DNA of 64,000 bases from Streptomyces sp. A2-16. GTDB taxonomy: Bacteria; Actinomycetota; Actinomycetes; Streptomycetales; Streptomycetaceae. The stretch covers positions 310,001-374,000 of the forward strand of contig NZ_CP063808.1 of assembly GCF_018128905.1 (NCBI RefSeq), written 5' to 3'. This document shows, one piece after another, positions 17,711 through 25,783 of the stretch (positions are counted from its first letter, which is position 1; every line of letters begins with the position of its first letter). The notes beneath the pieces are model-generated. The model was not told the DNA's origin. It made no database searches and saw only the letters and a program-made list of their open reading frames with translations. Both the position numbers and the translations under genes were made by a program.

Positions 17711-18751
17711 GTGGGATGGGCAATGGCCGGGCTCGGGGCGGACAACCATCCACACGGTGCTGACCGGCTGTGCGAGGCCGGGGACCGGGTGTACTCCCGG
17801 GCCGTACGGCGCGGCCGCGTGCCGCGCGCCGACGCCGAACCGGTGCCCTGTCTGCTCGAACTGGCCCTGCTGCACCCGGACCCCGACGACATGGACTGGC
17901 TGGTGCCGACGGCACCGCAGGAGGTCATGACCCGGCTGCTGCGCGGGGTCCACGACGAGGTCAGCGCGAGCCAGCGGCGGGTGGGCGCGGCGGTCGCGGC
18001 CGTGGAGCGGTACGCGGGCCTGGGGCCCAGCGTCGTCCCGGGCGCCGGCGAGGGGACCGCGATCCGGGTTCTCGACGGTCTGTCCCGGATCCAGGCCGCG
18101 ATGGACGAGGCGACCGAGGCGTGCACGACGGAGGTCCTCACCGTCCAGCCCGGTGGCATCCGCCCCGAGCACGAGCTGACGGAGGGTCTGCACCGGGCGC
18201 TGGCCCTGCGCGGCCGGGGCGTGCGGATGCGGGACCTGTACACCCATGTGGCCCGGCACGGCCAAGGGCTCCTGAACTACCTGGAGTTGATGGGCGGCTC
18301 GGTCCAGGCGCGGACACTGGACGAGGTCATCGACCGGCTCATCCTCTTCGACCGCACGGTGGCCTTCGTCCCCGCGAACGCCGACCGCACCCTCGCCCTG
18401 GAACTGCGGCACCCGGCGCTGGTGGAGTACCTGGTGACGGTCTTCGAGCGGCTGTGGCGGCTGGCGATCCCCCTCACCGCCCCGCTGCCCGACACCGGCA
18501 TCGAGGGCATCTCCCACCGTGAGCAGTCCATCGCCGCCCTGCTGGCCGAGGGCCACCAGGACGCCGTGATCGCGGAACGGCTGGGGATCAGCGTGCGCAC
18601 CTGCCGGGCCCATATCGCGCGCCTTTCGGAGACGCTCGGGGCGGCCAGTCGTACGCAACTGGGCGTGCGGATAGCGCAGGTGGGCCTGGACGGCCCGAAC
18701 GCCGTCTCCTCGATCACGCTCCCCGGTCAAGAATCCCGGACCGTCCGATGA
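17711..18751 (+). CDS. LuxR-type HTH regulator with TrmB/PLD-like sensor region (paralogue 1)
   Basis: A protein of about 346 residues, one of four paralogues in 4 kb. The N-terminal part (LYSRAVRRGRVPRADAEP, then ALLHPDPDDMDWLVP) resembles a degenerate winged helix. The middle (EVLTVQPGG, RMRDLYTHVARHG, ARTLDEVIDRLILFDRTVAF, ALELRHPALVEYL) matches the ligand-sensing region seen in TrmB-like regulators. The C-terminus is a LuxR-type helix-turn-helix (GHQDAVIAERLGISVRTCRA). There is no receiver domain, so it is not a two-component regulator. GTG 17711 or ATG 17723 may be the start. Its 3' end overlaps the convergent paralogue 2 by 38 bp. Confidence 0.8.
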   Translation: MGWAMAGLGADNHPHGADRLCEAGDRVYSRAVRRGRVPRADAEPVPCLLELALLHPDPDDMDWLVPTAPQEVMTRLLRGVHDEVSASQRRVGAAVAAVERYAGLGPSVVPGAGEGTAIRVLDGLSRIQAAMDEATEACTTEVLTVQPGGIRPEHELTEGLHRALALRGRGVRMRDLYTHVARHGQGLLNYLELMGGSVQARTLDEVIDRLILFDRTVAFVPANADRTLALELRHPALVEYLVTVFERLWRLAIPLTAPLPDTGIEGISHREQSIAALLAEGHQDAVIAERLGISVRTCRAHIARLSETLGAASRTQLGVRIAQVGLDGPNAVSSITLPGQESRTVR

Positions 18752-19715
18752 GGTAGCCGAGCTGGGCGCGGCTCTCGCTGCCCAGTGTCGCCGCGAGTTT
18801 GGCGATGTGGTCGCGGGCGGTGCGGATGTTCATGCCGAGCCGGTCGGCGATGACGGCGTCGGTGTGGCCCTCCACGAGCAGTCCGGCGATGGCCCGCCCG
18901 CGGGGGGTGATGCCGTTGAGGCTCGGCCGGTGCACGGTCTGCGGATACATGGGCGTGGCCTGCCACCACAGCCGGTAGAAGGTGGCGGCCAGGAACTCCA
19001 CCAGCGCCGGGTGCCGCACCTCCAGCGCGATCGTCCCGTCCCCGCCCGCGGGGATGAACGCGACGTCCCGGTCGGCGACGATGAGCCGGTCGGTGACCTC
19101 GTCCAGGGAGCGGGCCTCGGCGTCGCCGCGGAGCTGCTCGTACCGGGCGAGGACGAGCGGCATGTTGCGCTGGGTGTGCTGGTACAGGGTGCGGATGCGC
19201 GCGCCGCGGTCGAGCAGTGCCTGGTCCCGGTCCATCGCCACGACCTGGGCGGCGGCGCCCCGGCTGTCGTTGTAGTGCACGTTGGGCTGCACGCACAGCA
19301 GTTCGCGGGAGGTGCGGGTCATGGCCTCGGTGATGGCCTCGTTGATGGGGCCGGTGCCGCTGACGACCCTGATCGCCGGGTCCTCCGCGCCCGCCGTGCC
19401 GCGCCCGTCCATCCGTCCACCGGTCCGCAGCAGCGGCGCGAACGCCTCGGCGAGCCGCTCCTCCCGCCGCCGCTCGTGCGCGGTGCGCTCCGTGGTGGCG
19501 CGGAGCATGCGGTGCAGGACCAGGGCGGGCGGCACGGGTTCCAGCCGGGCCGGGTCCCGGGCGTCGGGCCGCAGCAGTCCGGTGCCGACGAGGCAGGGGA
19601 CGGCCGCGGCCTCCTCGCTGCCGAGCCCGCCCTCGCGCAGGGCCCGCCCGTAGAGCTCGATGCCCTGCGGGCACGGGTCCTCGCGGCCGTGCTCCTGGTG
19701 CGCCGCCCCGGTCAC
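18714..19715 (-). CDS. LuxR-type HTH regulator with TrmB/PLD-like sensor region (paralogue 2)
   Basis: A 333-residue paralogue, last of three co-directional copies. It shares GIELYGRALREGG-type N-terminus, a sensor region with IRVVSGTGPINEAITEAM, RIRTLYQHTQRNMPLVLARY and IALEVRHPALVEFLAATF, and the C-terminal helix-turn-helix GHTDAVIADRLGMNIRTARD. The GTG start at 19715 overlaps the TGA of paralogue 3 by four bases. Paralogues 2 and 3 have nearly identical DNA-binding helices and so probably recognise the same or similar sites, while their sensor halves differ more. Confidence 0.82.
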   Translation of the reverse strand: MTGAAHQEHGREDPCPQGIELYGRALREGGLGSEEAAAVPCLVGTGLLRPDARDPARLEPVPPALVLHRMLRATTERTAHERRREERLAEAFAPLLRTGGRMDGRGTAGAEDPAIRVVSGTGPINEAITEAMTRTSRELLCVQPNVHYNDSRGAAAQVVAMDRDQALLDRGARIRTLYQHTQRNMPLVLARYEQLRGDAEARSLDEVTDRLIVADRDVAFIPAGGDGTIALEVRHPALVEFLAATFYRLWWQATPMYPQTVHRPSLNGITPRGRAIAGLLVEGHTDAVIADRLGMNIRTARDHIAKLAATLGSESRAQLGYLIGRSGILDRGA

Positions 19716-20695
19716 TCGCCCGTGTCCTGCTGGTCGAGGATGCCGGACTGCCCGATGAGATAGCCGAGTTGGGCCCGGCTCTCGCTGCCCAGTGTCGCCG
19801 CGAGCTTGGCGATGTGGACGCGGGCGGTGCGGATGTTCATGCCGAGCCGGTCGGCGATGACGGCGTCGGTGTGGCCCTCGACGAGGAGGGCGGCGATGGC
19901 CCGCTGGCGGGGGGTGATGCCGTTGAGGGTCGGTTGCTGGACGGCCCGGGGATACATCGGGGTGGCCAGGCGCCACAGGCGGTCGAAGGCGGTCGCGAGG
20001 AACTCCACGATGGCGGGGTGGCGGATCTCCAGGGCCAGGGTGCGGTCCTTGTTGGCGGGGATGAACGCGACCTCGCGCTCCACCACGATCAGCCGCTGGG
20101 TGACCTCGTCGAGCGTGCGGGCCTCGACGTCGCCGTGCAGTCGTTCGTAGCGGGCCAGGATGCTGGGGGCGTGCCGGAGCGTGTGCTGGTAGAGGACGCG
20201 GATACGGCCGCCGCGGTCGAGCAGGGCCTGGTCGCGGTCCAGGGCCTCGGCGTGGATCTCGGCGGGGGAGTGGGTGTGACTGGTGTGGGGCTGGATGGTG
20301 AGCACCTCGCCCGAGGCGTCCGCCACCGTGCGGTGGATGGCCTGTCCGATGCGGTCGAGACCGCTGAGGACGCTGATCATCGGAGCCCCCGCGGTGTGCG
20401 GTCCGTCGATCGCCACCAGCGACTCGAACATTGCCGTCAGCCGCTCCTCACGGCGCCGCTCGTCCGCGATGCGGTCCTCGATCCCGCGCAGCAGGCGGTG
20501 CAGGGCGAAGGCCGGGGTGACGGGGCGCAGCCACCGCAGATCCCCGAGGTCCGGCTGCAGCAGACCGAGGTCGACCAGACAGGGTGCCTCGTCCGCCTCC
20601 GCGGCCCGTACCCCTCCCTCGCGCAGCGCGCGGGTGTACAGGGCCAGACCCGACTCGCACAGTTCCTCCGCTCCGTGCGTGTGCGCCGCGGTCAC
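19712..20695 (-). CDS. LuxR-type HTH regulator with TrmB/PLD-like sensor region (paralogue 3)
   Basis: A 327-residue paralogue in the middle of the three-gene run. The frame stays open far upstream, but similarity starts at the GTG at 20695 (VTAAHTHGAEELCESGLALY), which overlaps the stop of paralogue 4 by four bases. Sensor blocks are APMISVLSGLDRIGQAIH, EVLTIQPHT, RIRVLYQHTLRHAPSILARY and TLALEIRHPAIVEFLATAF. The helix-turn-helix is GHTDAVIADRLGMNIRTARV. The tight coupling of the three genes suggests one transcript from the divergent promoter region at 21.73-21.81 kb. Confidence 0.82.
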   Translation of the reverse strand: MTAAHTHGAEELCESGLALYTRALREGGVRAAEADEAPCLVDLGLLQPDLGDLRWLRPVTPAFALHRLLRGIEDRIADERRREERLTAMFESLVAIDGPHTAGAPMISVLSGLDRIGQAIHRTVADASGEVLTIQPHTSHTHSPAEIHAEALDRDQALLDRGGRIRVLYQHTLRHAPSILARYERLHGDVEARTLDEVTQRLIVVEREVAFIPANKDRTLALEIRHPAIVEFLATAFDRLWRLATPMYPRAVQQPTLNGITPRQRAIAALLVEGHTDAVIADRLGMNIRTARVHIAKLAATLGSESRAQLGYLIGQSGILDQQDTGE

Positions 20696-21729
20696 GGGTG
20701 GTCGTCTCCCCCGGATATCGGCTGGTCGGGCTTCAGGATGCCCGACTGCGCGATGAGGAAGCCGAGCTGGGCGCGGCTGCCGCTGCCGAGGGCCGTGGCG
20801 AGCTTGGCGATGTGGGCCCGGCAGGTGCGTACGTTCATGCCCAGGCGGCGGGCTATCGCCTCGTCGACGTGGCCCTCCACGAGGAGCTTGGCGATGGAGT
20901 GCTGGATGTCGGTGATGCCGTCGGGGGCCGTCTCGTACGGAGCGCCGGCGCTCAGCGGTACCGCGCGACTCCACATGAACTCGAACACCTTGATGAGATA
21001 GCCGACCAGGCCCGGGTGGCGCAGTTCCAGGGCGACCTGGCGGTCGTCGCGGACGGGGAGGAAGGCGACGGACTCGTCGCAGATGATCAGCCGCTCCACC
21101 AGCTCGTCGATGGTCCGGTACTCCACCTTGCCGTCGGCGAACCGCTCCATGTAGGCGATCCGGGCGGGGCTGTAGCGGGCCGTGTGCTGGTACAGGGTCC
21201 GGATGCGGACCCCCCGTTCGGTGAGGGTCCGGTCGCGCTCCAGTCCCTCGATGACCCTGCGCTCGGGGTGGTTGGCGCTGGGCTGGATCGTGAGCATCTC
21301 CTTCTGGCACTGCTCCGTGGCCAGGTCGAGAGCCGCGTTGATCCGGTCCAGGCCCTCCAGCACCGTGATGGCGTGGGTGGGTGCCGCCCCCTGTGCGCTG
21401 AGCGTCATGAAGGGTTCGAACACCTCGGCCAGCTCGATCGAGGTCCGGCGGCGTTCGGAGATCTCGCGTTCGATCGGGTTGAGGCGCTGGGCCAGTGCGA
21501 CGGAAGGGGGAACCGGACGCAGCCAGTTCGCGTCGTCGGGATCGGGGTGCAGGAGGGCGTATTCCATCAGGCAGGGCGCGGGTTCCACGTCCGCGCGGGT
21601 GATGCGGCCCGTGCGCAGGGCGCTGGCGTACAGGCGCTCCCCCTCTGCACACAGTTCAGTGATCGCATGGGGATGTGTCGCGTTGGTCCGATTTGTTGTC
21701 AAATCTCCACCCCCCAGGGTCCTGAACAT
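20692..21729 (-). CDS. LuxR-type HTH regulator with TrmB/PLD-like sensor region (paralogue 4)
   Basis: A paralogue of about 345 residues, first gene of the three-gene regulator operon. It has LYASALRTGRITRADVEP, ALLHPDPDDANWLRP, ITVLEGLDRINAALDLA, EMLTIQPSA, RIRTLYQHTARYSPARIAY and the helix-turn-helix GHVDEAIARRLGMNVRTCRA. The N-terminus is close to paralogue 1 and the rest is more distant. The start is uncertain: ATG 21729 is in frame but has no ribosome site, and an inverted repeat overlaps it; a TTG start ten codons later is possible. It is divergent from the small peptide gene at 21816. Confidence 0.8.
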   Translation of the reverse strand: MFRTLGGGDLTTNRTNATHPHAITELCAEGERLYASALRTGRITRADVEPAPCLMEYALLHPDPDDANWLRPVPPSVALAQRLNPIEREISERRRTSIELAEVFEPFMTLSAQGAAPTHAITVLEGLDRINAALDLATEQCQKEMLTIQPSANHPERRVIEGLERDRTLTERGVRIRTLYQHTARYSPARIAYMERFADGKVEYRTIDELVERLIICDESVAFLPVRDDRQVALELRHPGLVGYLIKVFEFMWSRAVPLSAGAPYETAPDGITDIQHSIAKLLVEGHVDEAIARRLGMNVRTCRAHIAKLATALGSGSRAQLGFLIAQSGILKPDQPISGGDDHP

Positions 21730-21815
21730 GCAGGAACATGATGCACTGATTGTGTGGCCATGAAGTGCCTGAATGAGCCATCGTCTTATCCGACGGGGGA
21801 AGAGGGGACCTTCAA
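21720..21815. promoter_or_regulatory. Divergent control region with inverted repeats
   Basis: About 86 bp separate paralogue 4 from the peptide gene. TCCTG-N6-CAGGA (21720-21735) is a perfect inverted repeat over the presumed start of paralogue 4. A second dyad pairs GCACT (21743-21747) with AGTGC (21764-21768). Both are possible sites for the local LuxR-type regulators. This is inference from position and symmetry. Confidence 0.45.
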
Positions 21816-22025
21816 GTGAGGACGAAGCCGACTATGAGGAAGAGAATGCTTCGCTCGGTGCTTGTCGCCGCCTTCTCCGCCGTTGTGGCCTTCGGAACAC
21901 TGAGTGGCCTCTCTGCTGCGAAGGGTGATGCGCAAGCCGGCGATGCCGGGACAGTGGCGGTGGCGTCGACTGCGCCTGCCGACGAGAGTGCTCAGCTCTT
22001 CCCTGCCGACAGCATCTGGTCTTGA
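21816..22025 (+). CDS. Small exported peptide precursor
   Basis: A 69-residue peptide with a GTG start eight bases after AGAGGGG. The basic N-terminus (MRTKPTMRKRMLR) and hydrophobic core (SVLVAAFSAVVAFGTLSGLSA) form a signal peptide. The remaining 30 or so residues are small, acidic and cysteine-free, ending PADESAQLFPADSIWS. Its codons use more T and A in third positions (GCT, CTT, TCT, CCT, GTT) than any neighbour. The next gene starts one base after its stop, so the two are one unit. It is divergent from three LuxR-type sensor-regulators. I do not recognise the family. A secreted signal or a precursor for modification both fit; neither is shown. Confidence 0.7.
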   Translation: MRTKPTMRKRMLRSVLVAAFSAVVAFGTLSGLSAAKGDAQAGDAGTVAVASTAPADESAQLFPADSIWS

Positions 22026-22026
22026 C

Positions 22027-22362
22027 ATGACTACTCCACCCGACGACCGCTCCTTCCGCAGGGAAATGGCCACCGCCTATCGCTCCGGATGGCACTTCAT
22101 CGACCTCGTCACCGCGATCCCCCACCCCGGTGACTCGTTGATGGTGACCGTCTTCGGCGAACCGGTGGTCGTCACGCGGGACGAGGACGAGGACGTACGG
22201 GCGTACCGGTGTCTGCGGCGGCCTCGGGGGGCGCCGCAGCCTGTTCGGTGTGCCATCCGGTACGGAATGATCTTTGTGAACCTGGACCAACGAGACCATC
22301 GGCTGGTGGAACCGGAAACCCCCACCCCGCGGACCATCTCAGCCACCCCCCGCAGTGCCTGA
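22027..22362 (+). CDS. Rieske-oxygenase-like small protein lacking cluster ligands
   Basis: A 111-residue protein starting at ATG 22027, one base after the peptide gene. WHFIDLVTAIPHPGDSL, VFGEPVVVTRDEDEDVRAY and YGMIFVNLD follow the order of conserved strands in the Rieske domain of ring-hydroxylating oxygenases. The two ligand pairs (CxH and CxxH) are absent: where CxHRG should stand it has CLRRPRGAP, and the segment leading to the second pair is missing. The catalytic domain is absent too. It cannot be a normal Rieske oxygenase. It may be a decayed fragment or a repurposed binding partner for the peptide. The link to Rieske proteins is by eye and moderate. Confidence 0.5.
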   Translation: MTTPPDDRSFRREMATAYRSGWHFIDLVTAIPHPGDSLMVTVFGEPVVVTRDEDEDVRAYRCLRRPRGAPQPVRCAIRYGMIFVNLDQRDHRLVEPETPTPRTISATPRSA

Positions 22363-22405
22363 CGCGATTCCCCCGTCGTAACAGATCGCTCAGGTGCTTC
22401 CCCCC

Positions 22406-22446
22406 GCAGCGGCGTCACCGTGACCTGAACACGGTGACGCCGCTGC
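22406..22446. terminator. Strong hairpin after the peptide unit
   Basis: A perfect 17-bp stem, GCAGCGGCGTCACCGTG (22406-22422) paired with 22430-22446, has a 7-nt loop. It lies between the convergent Rieske-like and F420-type oxidoreductase genes. Confidence 0.9.
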
Positions 22447-22490
22447 AGTTTCAGGCGACATTTCCGGTTATCGCATGATCGAGTCGTGGC

Positions 22491-22904
22491 TCAAAAACGC
22501 CCCATCGCTCCCGTGAGCGAGATCTCGACTACCACCCGCAGCGGGTTCGGCAACGGCGTGCGTTCGTAGCGTTCCGCGTACCGCCGCACCGCTTCCGCCA
22601 CCCGTTCCGGCTCCGTGCTGACGTGCGCCACGCCCTCCAGCGTCGCCCAGCGCGGCCCCGCCACCTGGCACACCGCCACCCGTGCCCCACCCTCGCCGGC
22701 CGCCAGCACGTGCCGCACCTTCGCGCTCGTCCGGCTCGCGATCACCCGAGCGAGACGGGCCTCCGGGTCGTATGTCACCCCGACGGGCACCAGGTGCGGA
22801 CTGCCGTCCGGGCGGGGTGTCGTCAGCGTGCACAGATGCCGTTCGCGCCAGAAGCTGAGGAACGACGGGTCCGGGGCACCCGGATCCTGGGCGTAGGAGG
22901 TCAT
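22491..22904 (-). CDS. PPOX-class F420-dependent oxidoreductase
   Basis: A 137-residue split-barrel flavin/deazaflavin-binding protein of the pyridoxamine-phosphate-oxidase-like superfamily. It has SFLSFWRERHLCTLTTPRPDGSPHLVPVGV, VIASRTSAKVRHVL and GPRWATLEGVAHV, the pattern of the actinobacterial group that uses coenzyme F420. The substrate is unknown; relatives reduce quinones, biliverdin or drug-like compounds. It is divergent from clpB and separated from it by about 125 bp that include the HAIR operator. Confidence 0.82.
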   Translation of the reverse strand: MTSYAQDPGAPDPSFLSFWRERHLCTLTTPRPDGSPHLVPVGVTYDPEARLARVIASRTSAKVRHVLAAGEGGARVAVCQVAGPRWATLEGVAHVSTEPERVAEAVRRYAERYERTPLPNPLRVVVEISLTGAMGRF

Positions 22905-22941
22905 GCCGGGACGCTAGTCCCCCATCCCTGCCACGGATGGC

Positions 22942-22962
22942 CTTGAGTGGAATAGACTCAAC
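22942..22962 (+). promoter_or_regulatory. HAIR operator (HspR site) of clpB
   Basis: CTTGAGT (22942-22948), seven bases, ACTCAAC (22956-22962) matches the HspR consensus with one mismatch in the last base. TTGAGT inside it could serve as a -35 box with TATGTA (22965-22970) as the -10. It lies 70 bp before the clpB start, so clpB and dnaK should be induced together. Confidence 0.93.
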
Positions 22963-23031
22963 TTTATGTACGCTGACTGAGTCAGTGCAGAGTCGGTGCA
23001 GGAGCTGACACCCGAGGAGGAGTACGGACAC

Positions 23032-25629
23032 GTGGATGCCGAGCTGACCAACCGGAGCCGGGACGCCATCAACGCGGCCAGCAACCGGGCCGTGACCGAG
23101 GGACACCCGGACCTCACCCCCGCCCACCTGCTCCTCGCTCTGCTCCAGGGGCAGGACAACGAGAACATCGTCGATCTGCTCGCGGCCGTCGACGCCGACC
23201 AGGCCGCCGTGCGGGCCGGGGCCGAGAAGGCGCTCGGCTCGCTGCCGAGCGTGGCCGGGTCCACCGTCGCGCCCCCGCAGCCCAACCGCGACCTGCTCTC
23301 CGTCATCGCCGACGCGCAGGCCCGCGCCAAGGATCTCGGCGACGAGTACCTCTCCACCGAGCACCTGCTCATCGGCATCGCCGCCAAGGGCGGACCGGCC
23401 GCCGAGGTGCTCACCCAGCAGGGCGCCACCCCGAAGAAGCTGATCGACGCCTTCCAGAAGGCCAGAGGAGGGCGCAGGGTGACCACCGCCGACCCCGAGG
23501 GGCAGTACAAGGCCCTGGAGAAGTTCGGAACCGACTTCACCGCCGCCGCGCGCGACGGCAAGCTCGACCCCGTCATCGGCCGCGACCAGGAGATCCGCCG
23601 GGTCGTACAGGTGCTCAGCCGCCGTACGAAGAACAACCCGGTCCTCATCGGCGAGCCGGGTGTCGGCAAGACCGCCGTCGTCGAGGGGCTCGCCCAGCGG
23701 ATCGTCAAGGGCGACGTGCCCGAGTCGCTCAAGGACAAGCGGCTCGTCTCGCTCGACCTGAGCGCCATGGTGGCCGGTGCCAAGTACCGCGGTGAGTTCG
23801 AGGAGCGGCTGAAGACCGTCCTCGCCGAGATCAAGGACTCCGACGGGCAGATCATCACCTTCATCGACGAGCTGCACACGGTCGTGGGTGCGGGCGCCGG
23901 CGGGGACTCCTCGATGGACGCCGGCAACATGCTCAAGCCCATGCTGGCCCGCGGCGAGCTGCGGATGGTCGGCGCGACGACCCTCGACGAGTACCGCGAG
24001 CGGATCGAGAAGGACCCCGCCCTGGAGCGGCGCTTCCAGCAGGTGCTGGTCGCCGAGCCCTCGGTCGAGGACACCATCGCCATCCTGCGCGGGCTCAAGG
24101 GACGTTACGAGGCCCACCACAAGGTCCAGATCGCCGACAGCGCGCTGGTGGCCGCCGCGGCCCTCTCCGACCGGTACATCACCTCCCGCTTCCTGCCCGA
24201 CAAGGCCATCGACCTCGTCGACGAGGCCGCCTCCCGGCTCCGGATGGAGATCGACTCCTCACCCGTGGAGATCGACGAACTCCAGCGCGGTGTCGACCGG
24301 TTGAAGATGGAGGAGCTCGCGCTGGTCAAGGAGACCGACCCGGCCTCCCGCGAGCGCCTGGAGCGGCTGCGCCGCGACCTCGCCGACAAGGAGGAGGAGC
24401 TGCGGGGCCTTACCGCCCGCTGGGAGAAGGAGAAGCAGTCCCTCAACCGGGTCGGTGAACTGAAGGAGAAGCTGGACGAGTTGCGCGGCCAGGCCGAACG
24501 CGCCCAGCGCGACGGCGACTTCGACACCGCCAGCAAGCTGCTCTACGGCGAGATCCCCACCCTGGAACGGGACCTGGAGGCCGCCTCCGAGGCCGAGGAG
24601 GAGGCCGCCAAGGACACCATGGTCAAGGAGGAGGTCGGCGCCGACGACATCGCCGACACCGTCGCCGCCTGGACCGGCATCCCGGCCGGCCGCCTCCTGG
24701 AGGGCGAGACGCAGAAACTCCTGCGCATGGAGGAGGAGTTGGGCAAGCGGCTCATCGGCCAGAGCGAGGCCGTGCGGGCCGTGTCCGACGCCGTACGGCG
24801 CACCCGGGCCGGTATCGCCGACCCCGACCGGCCCACCGGCTCCTTCCTCTTCCTCGGCCCCACCGGTGTCGGCAAGACCGAACTCGCCAAGGCCCTCGCC
24901 GACTTCCTCTTCGACGACGAGCGGGCGATGGTCCGCATCGACATGAGCGAGTACGGCGAGAAGCACACCGTCGCCCGGCTCGTCGGCGCGCCTCCCGGCT
25001 ACGTCGGGTACGAGGAGGGCGGCCAGCTGACGGAGGCGGTGCGCAGGCGGCCGTACAGCGTGGTGCTCCTCGACGAGGTGGAGAAGGCCCACCCGGAGGT
25101 CTTCGACGTCCTGCTCCAGGTGCTGGACGACGGGCGTCTGACGGACGGTCAGGGCCGTACCGTCGACTTCCGCAACACGATCCTGGTGCTGACGTCCAAC
25201 CTGGGCAGCCAGTTCCTGGTCGACCCGATCACCAGCGAGGCGGAGAAGAAGGAACAGGTCCTGGAGGTGGTGCGGGCCTCCTTCAAGCCGGAGTTCCTCA
25301 ACCGGCTCGACGACCTCGTCGTCTTCTCCGCCCTCAGCAAGGACGAGCTCGGCCGGATCGCGCGGCTGCAGATCGACCGGCTCGCCCAGCGCCTCGCCGA
25401 GCGCCGGCTCGCCCTGGAGATCAGCGACGAGGCCCTGGCCTGGCTCGCCGACGAGGGCATGGACCCGGCCTACGGTGCCCGCCCGCTGCGCCGCCTCGTC
25501 CAGACCGCCATCGGCGACCGGCTCGCCAAGGAGATCCTGTCGGGCGAGGTCAAGGACGGCGACACGGTCCGGGTGGACGCCTTCGGCGACGGCCTGATCG
25601 TGGGCCCGGCGACCGGCAAGACGCTCTGA
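23032..25629 (+). CDS. clpB: Disaggregase ClpB (Hsp100)
   Basis: An 865-residue AAA+ chaperone. It has the Clp N-domain, a first AAA module with Walker A GEPGVGKT near residue 207 and [14 protein letters not shown], a long coiled-coil middle domain (about 390-520), and a second AAA module with GPTGVGKTE near 610, [26 protein letters not shown] and GARPLRR. It threads aggregated proteins with DnaK's help. GTG 23032 is chosen because GAGGAGGAG lies about eight bases upstream and the resulting N-terminus ([13 protein letters not shown]) is the family's; an in-frame GTG at 22996 was rejected. Its HAIR site places it in the HspR regulon. A hairpin at 25639 ends it. Confidence 0.98.
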   Translation: MDAELTNRSRDAINAASNRAVTEGHPDLTPAHLLLALLQGQDNENIVDLLAAVDADQAAVRAGAEKALGSLPSVAGSTVAPPQPNRDLLSVIADAQARAKDLGDEYLSTEHLLIGIAAKGGPAAEVLTQQGATPKKLIDAFQKARGGRRVTTADPEGQYKALEKFGTDFTAAARDGKLDPVIGRDQEIRRVVQVLSRRTKNNPVLIGEPGVGKTAVVEGLAQRIVKGDVPESLKDKRLVSLDLSAMVAGAKYRGEFEERLKTVLAEIKDSDGQIITFIDELHTVVGAGAGGDSSMDAGNMLKPMLARGELRMVGATTLDEYRERIEKDPALERRFQQVLVAEPSVEDTIAILRGLKGRYEAHHKVQIADSALVAAAALSDRYITSRFLPDKAIDLVDEAASRLRMEIDSSPVEIDELQRGVDRLKMEELALVKETDPASRERLERLRRDLADKEEELRGLTARWEKEKQSLNRVGELKEKLDELRGQAERAQRDGDFDTASKLLYGEIPTLERDLEAASEAEEEAAKDTMVKEEVGADDIADTVAAWTGIPAGRLLEGETQKLLRMEEELGKRLIGQSEAVRAVSDAVRRTRAGIADPDRPTGSFLFLGPTGVGKTELAKALADFLFDDERAMVRIDMSEYGEKHTVARLVGAPPGYVGYEEGGQLTEAVRRRPYSVVLLDEVEKAHPEVFDVLLQVLDDGRLTDGQGRTVDFRNTILVLTSNLGSQFLVDPITSEAEKKEQVLEVVRASFKPEFLNRLDDLVVFSALSKDELGRIARLQIDRLAQRLAERRLALEISDEALAWLADEGMDPAYGARPLRRLVQTAIGDRLAKEILSGEVKDGDTVRVDAFGDGLIVGPATGKTL

Positions 25630-25638
25630 CGGGCGTGG

Positions 25639-25668
25639 TGAGGAGGGGGCGGCTCCGCCCCCTCCTCA
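25639..25668. terminator. clpB terminator hairpin
   Basis: TGAGGAGGGGGCGG pairs with its complement ending at 25668 across a very short loop (about 13 paired bases). It stands ten bases after the clpB stop. Confidence 0.85.
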
Positions 25669-25783
25669 CAGCGTGAACGGGGGTCGGCGCTGCCTTGCCC
25701 TCACAGTGTGAACGAGGGTCGGCGCGGCCGTCCTCTCACAGCGTGCACGGGGGCGGCGCCGCCCTCCCCTCACAGCGTGAACG
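25665..25783. repeat. Four 34-35 bp tandem units covering a stop codon
   Basis: The block CTCACAGCGTGAACG recurs at 25665, 25700, 25735 and 25769. On the minus strand each reads as the last codons (Phe-Thr-Leu) and TGA of the gene at 25770-26258, followed by a GC-rich spacer that is partly self-complementary. The gene's own stop is in the unit at 25769; the other three lie beyond it. Confidence 0.92.

Noticed and set aside
19712..21652. One 646-codon protein covering two regulators
   Set aside because: The upstream half is the wrong frame of paralogue 4. Similarity to the other paralogues starts at GTG 20695, which overlaps the preceding stop.
22027..22362. Annotation as an active Rieske oxygenase
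   Set aside because: Both ligand pairs and the catalytic domain are missing.
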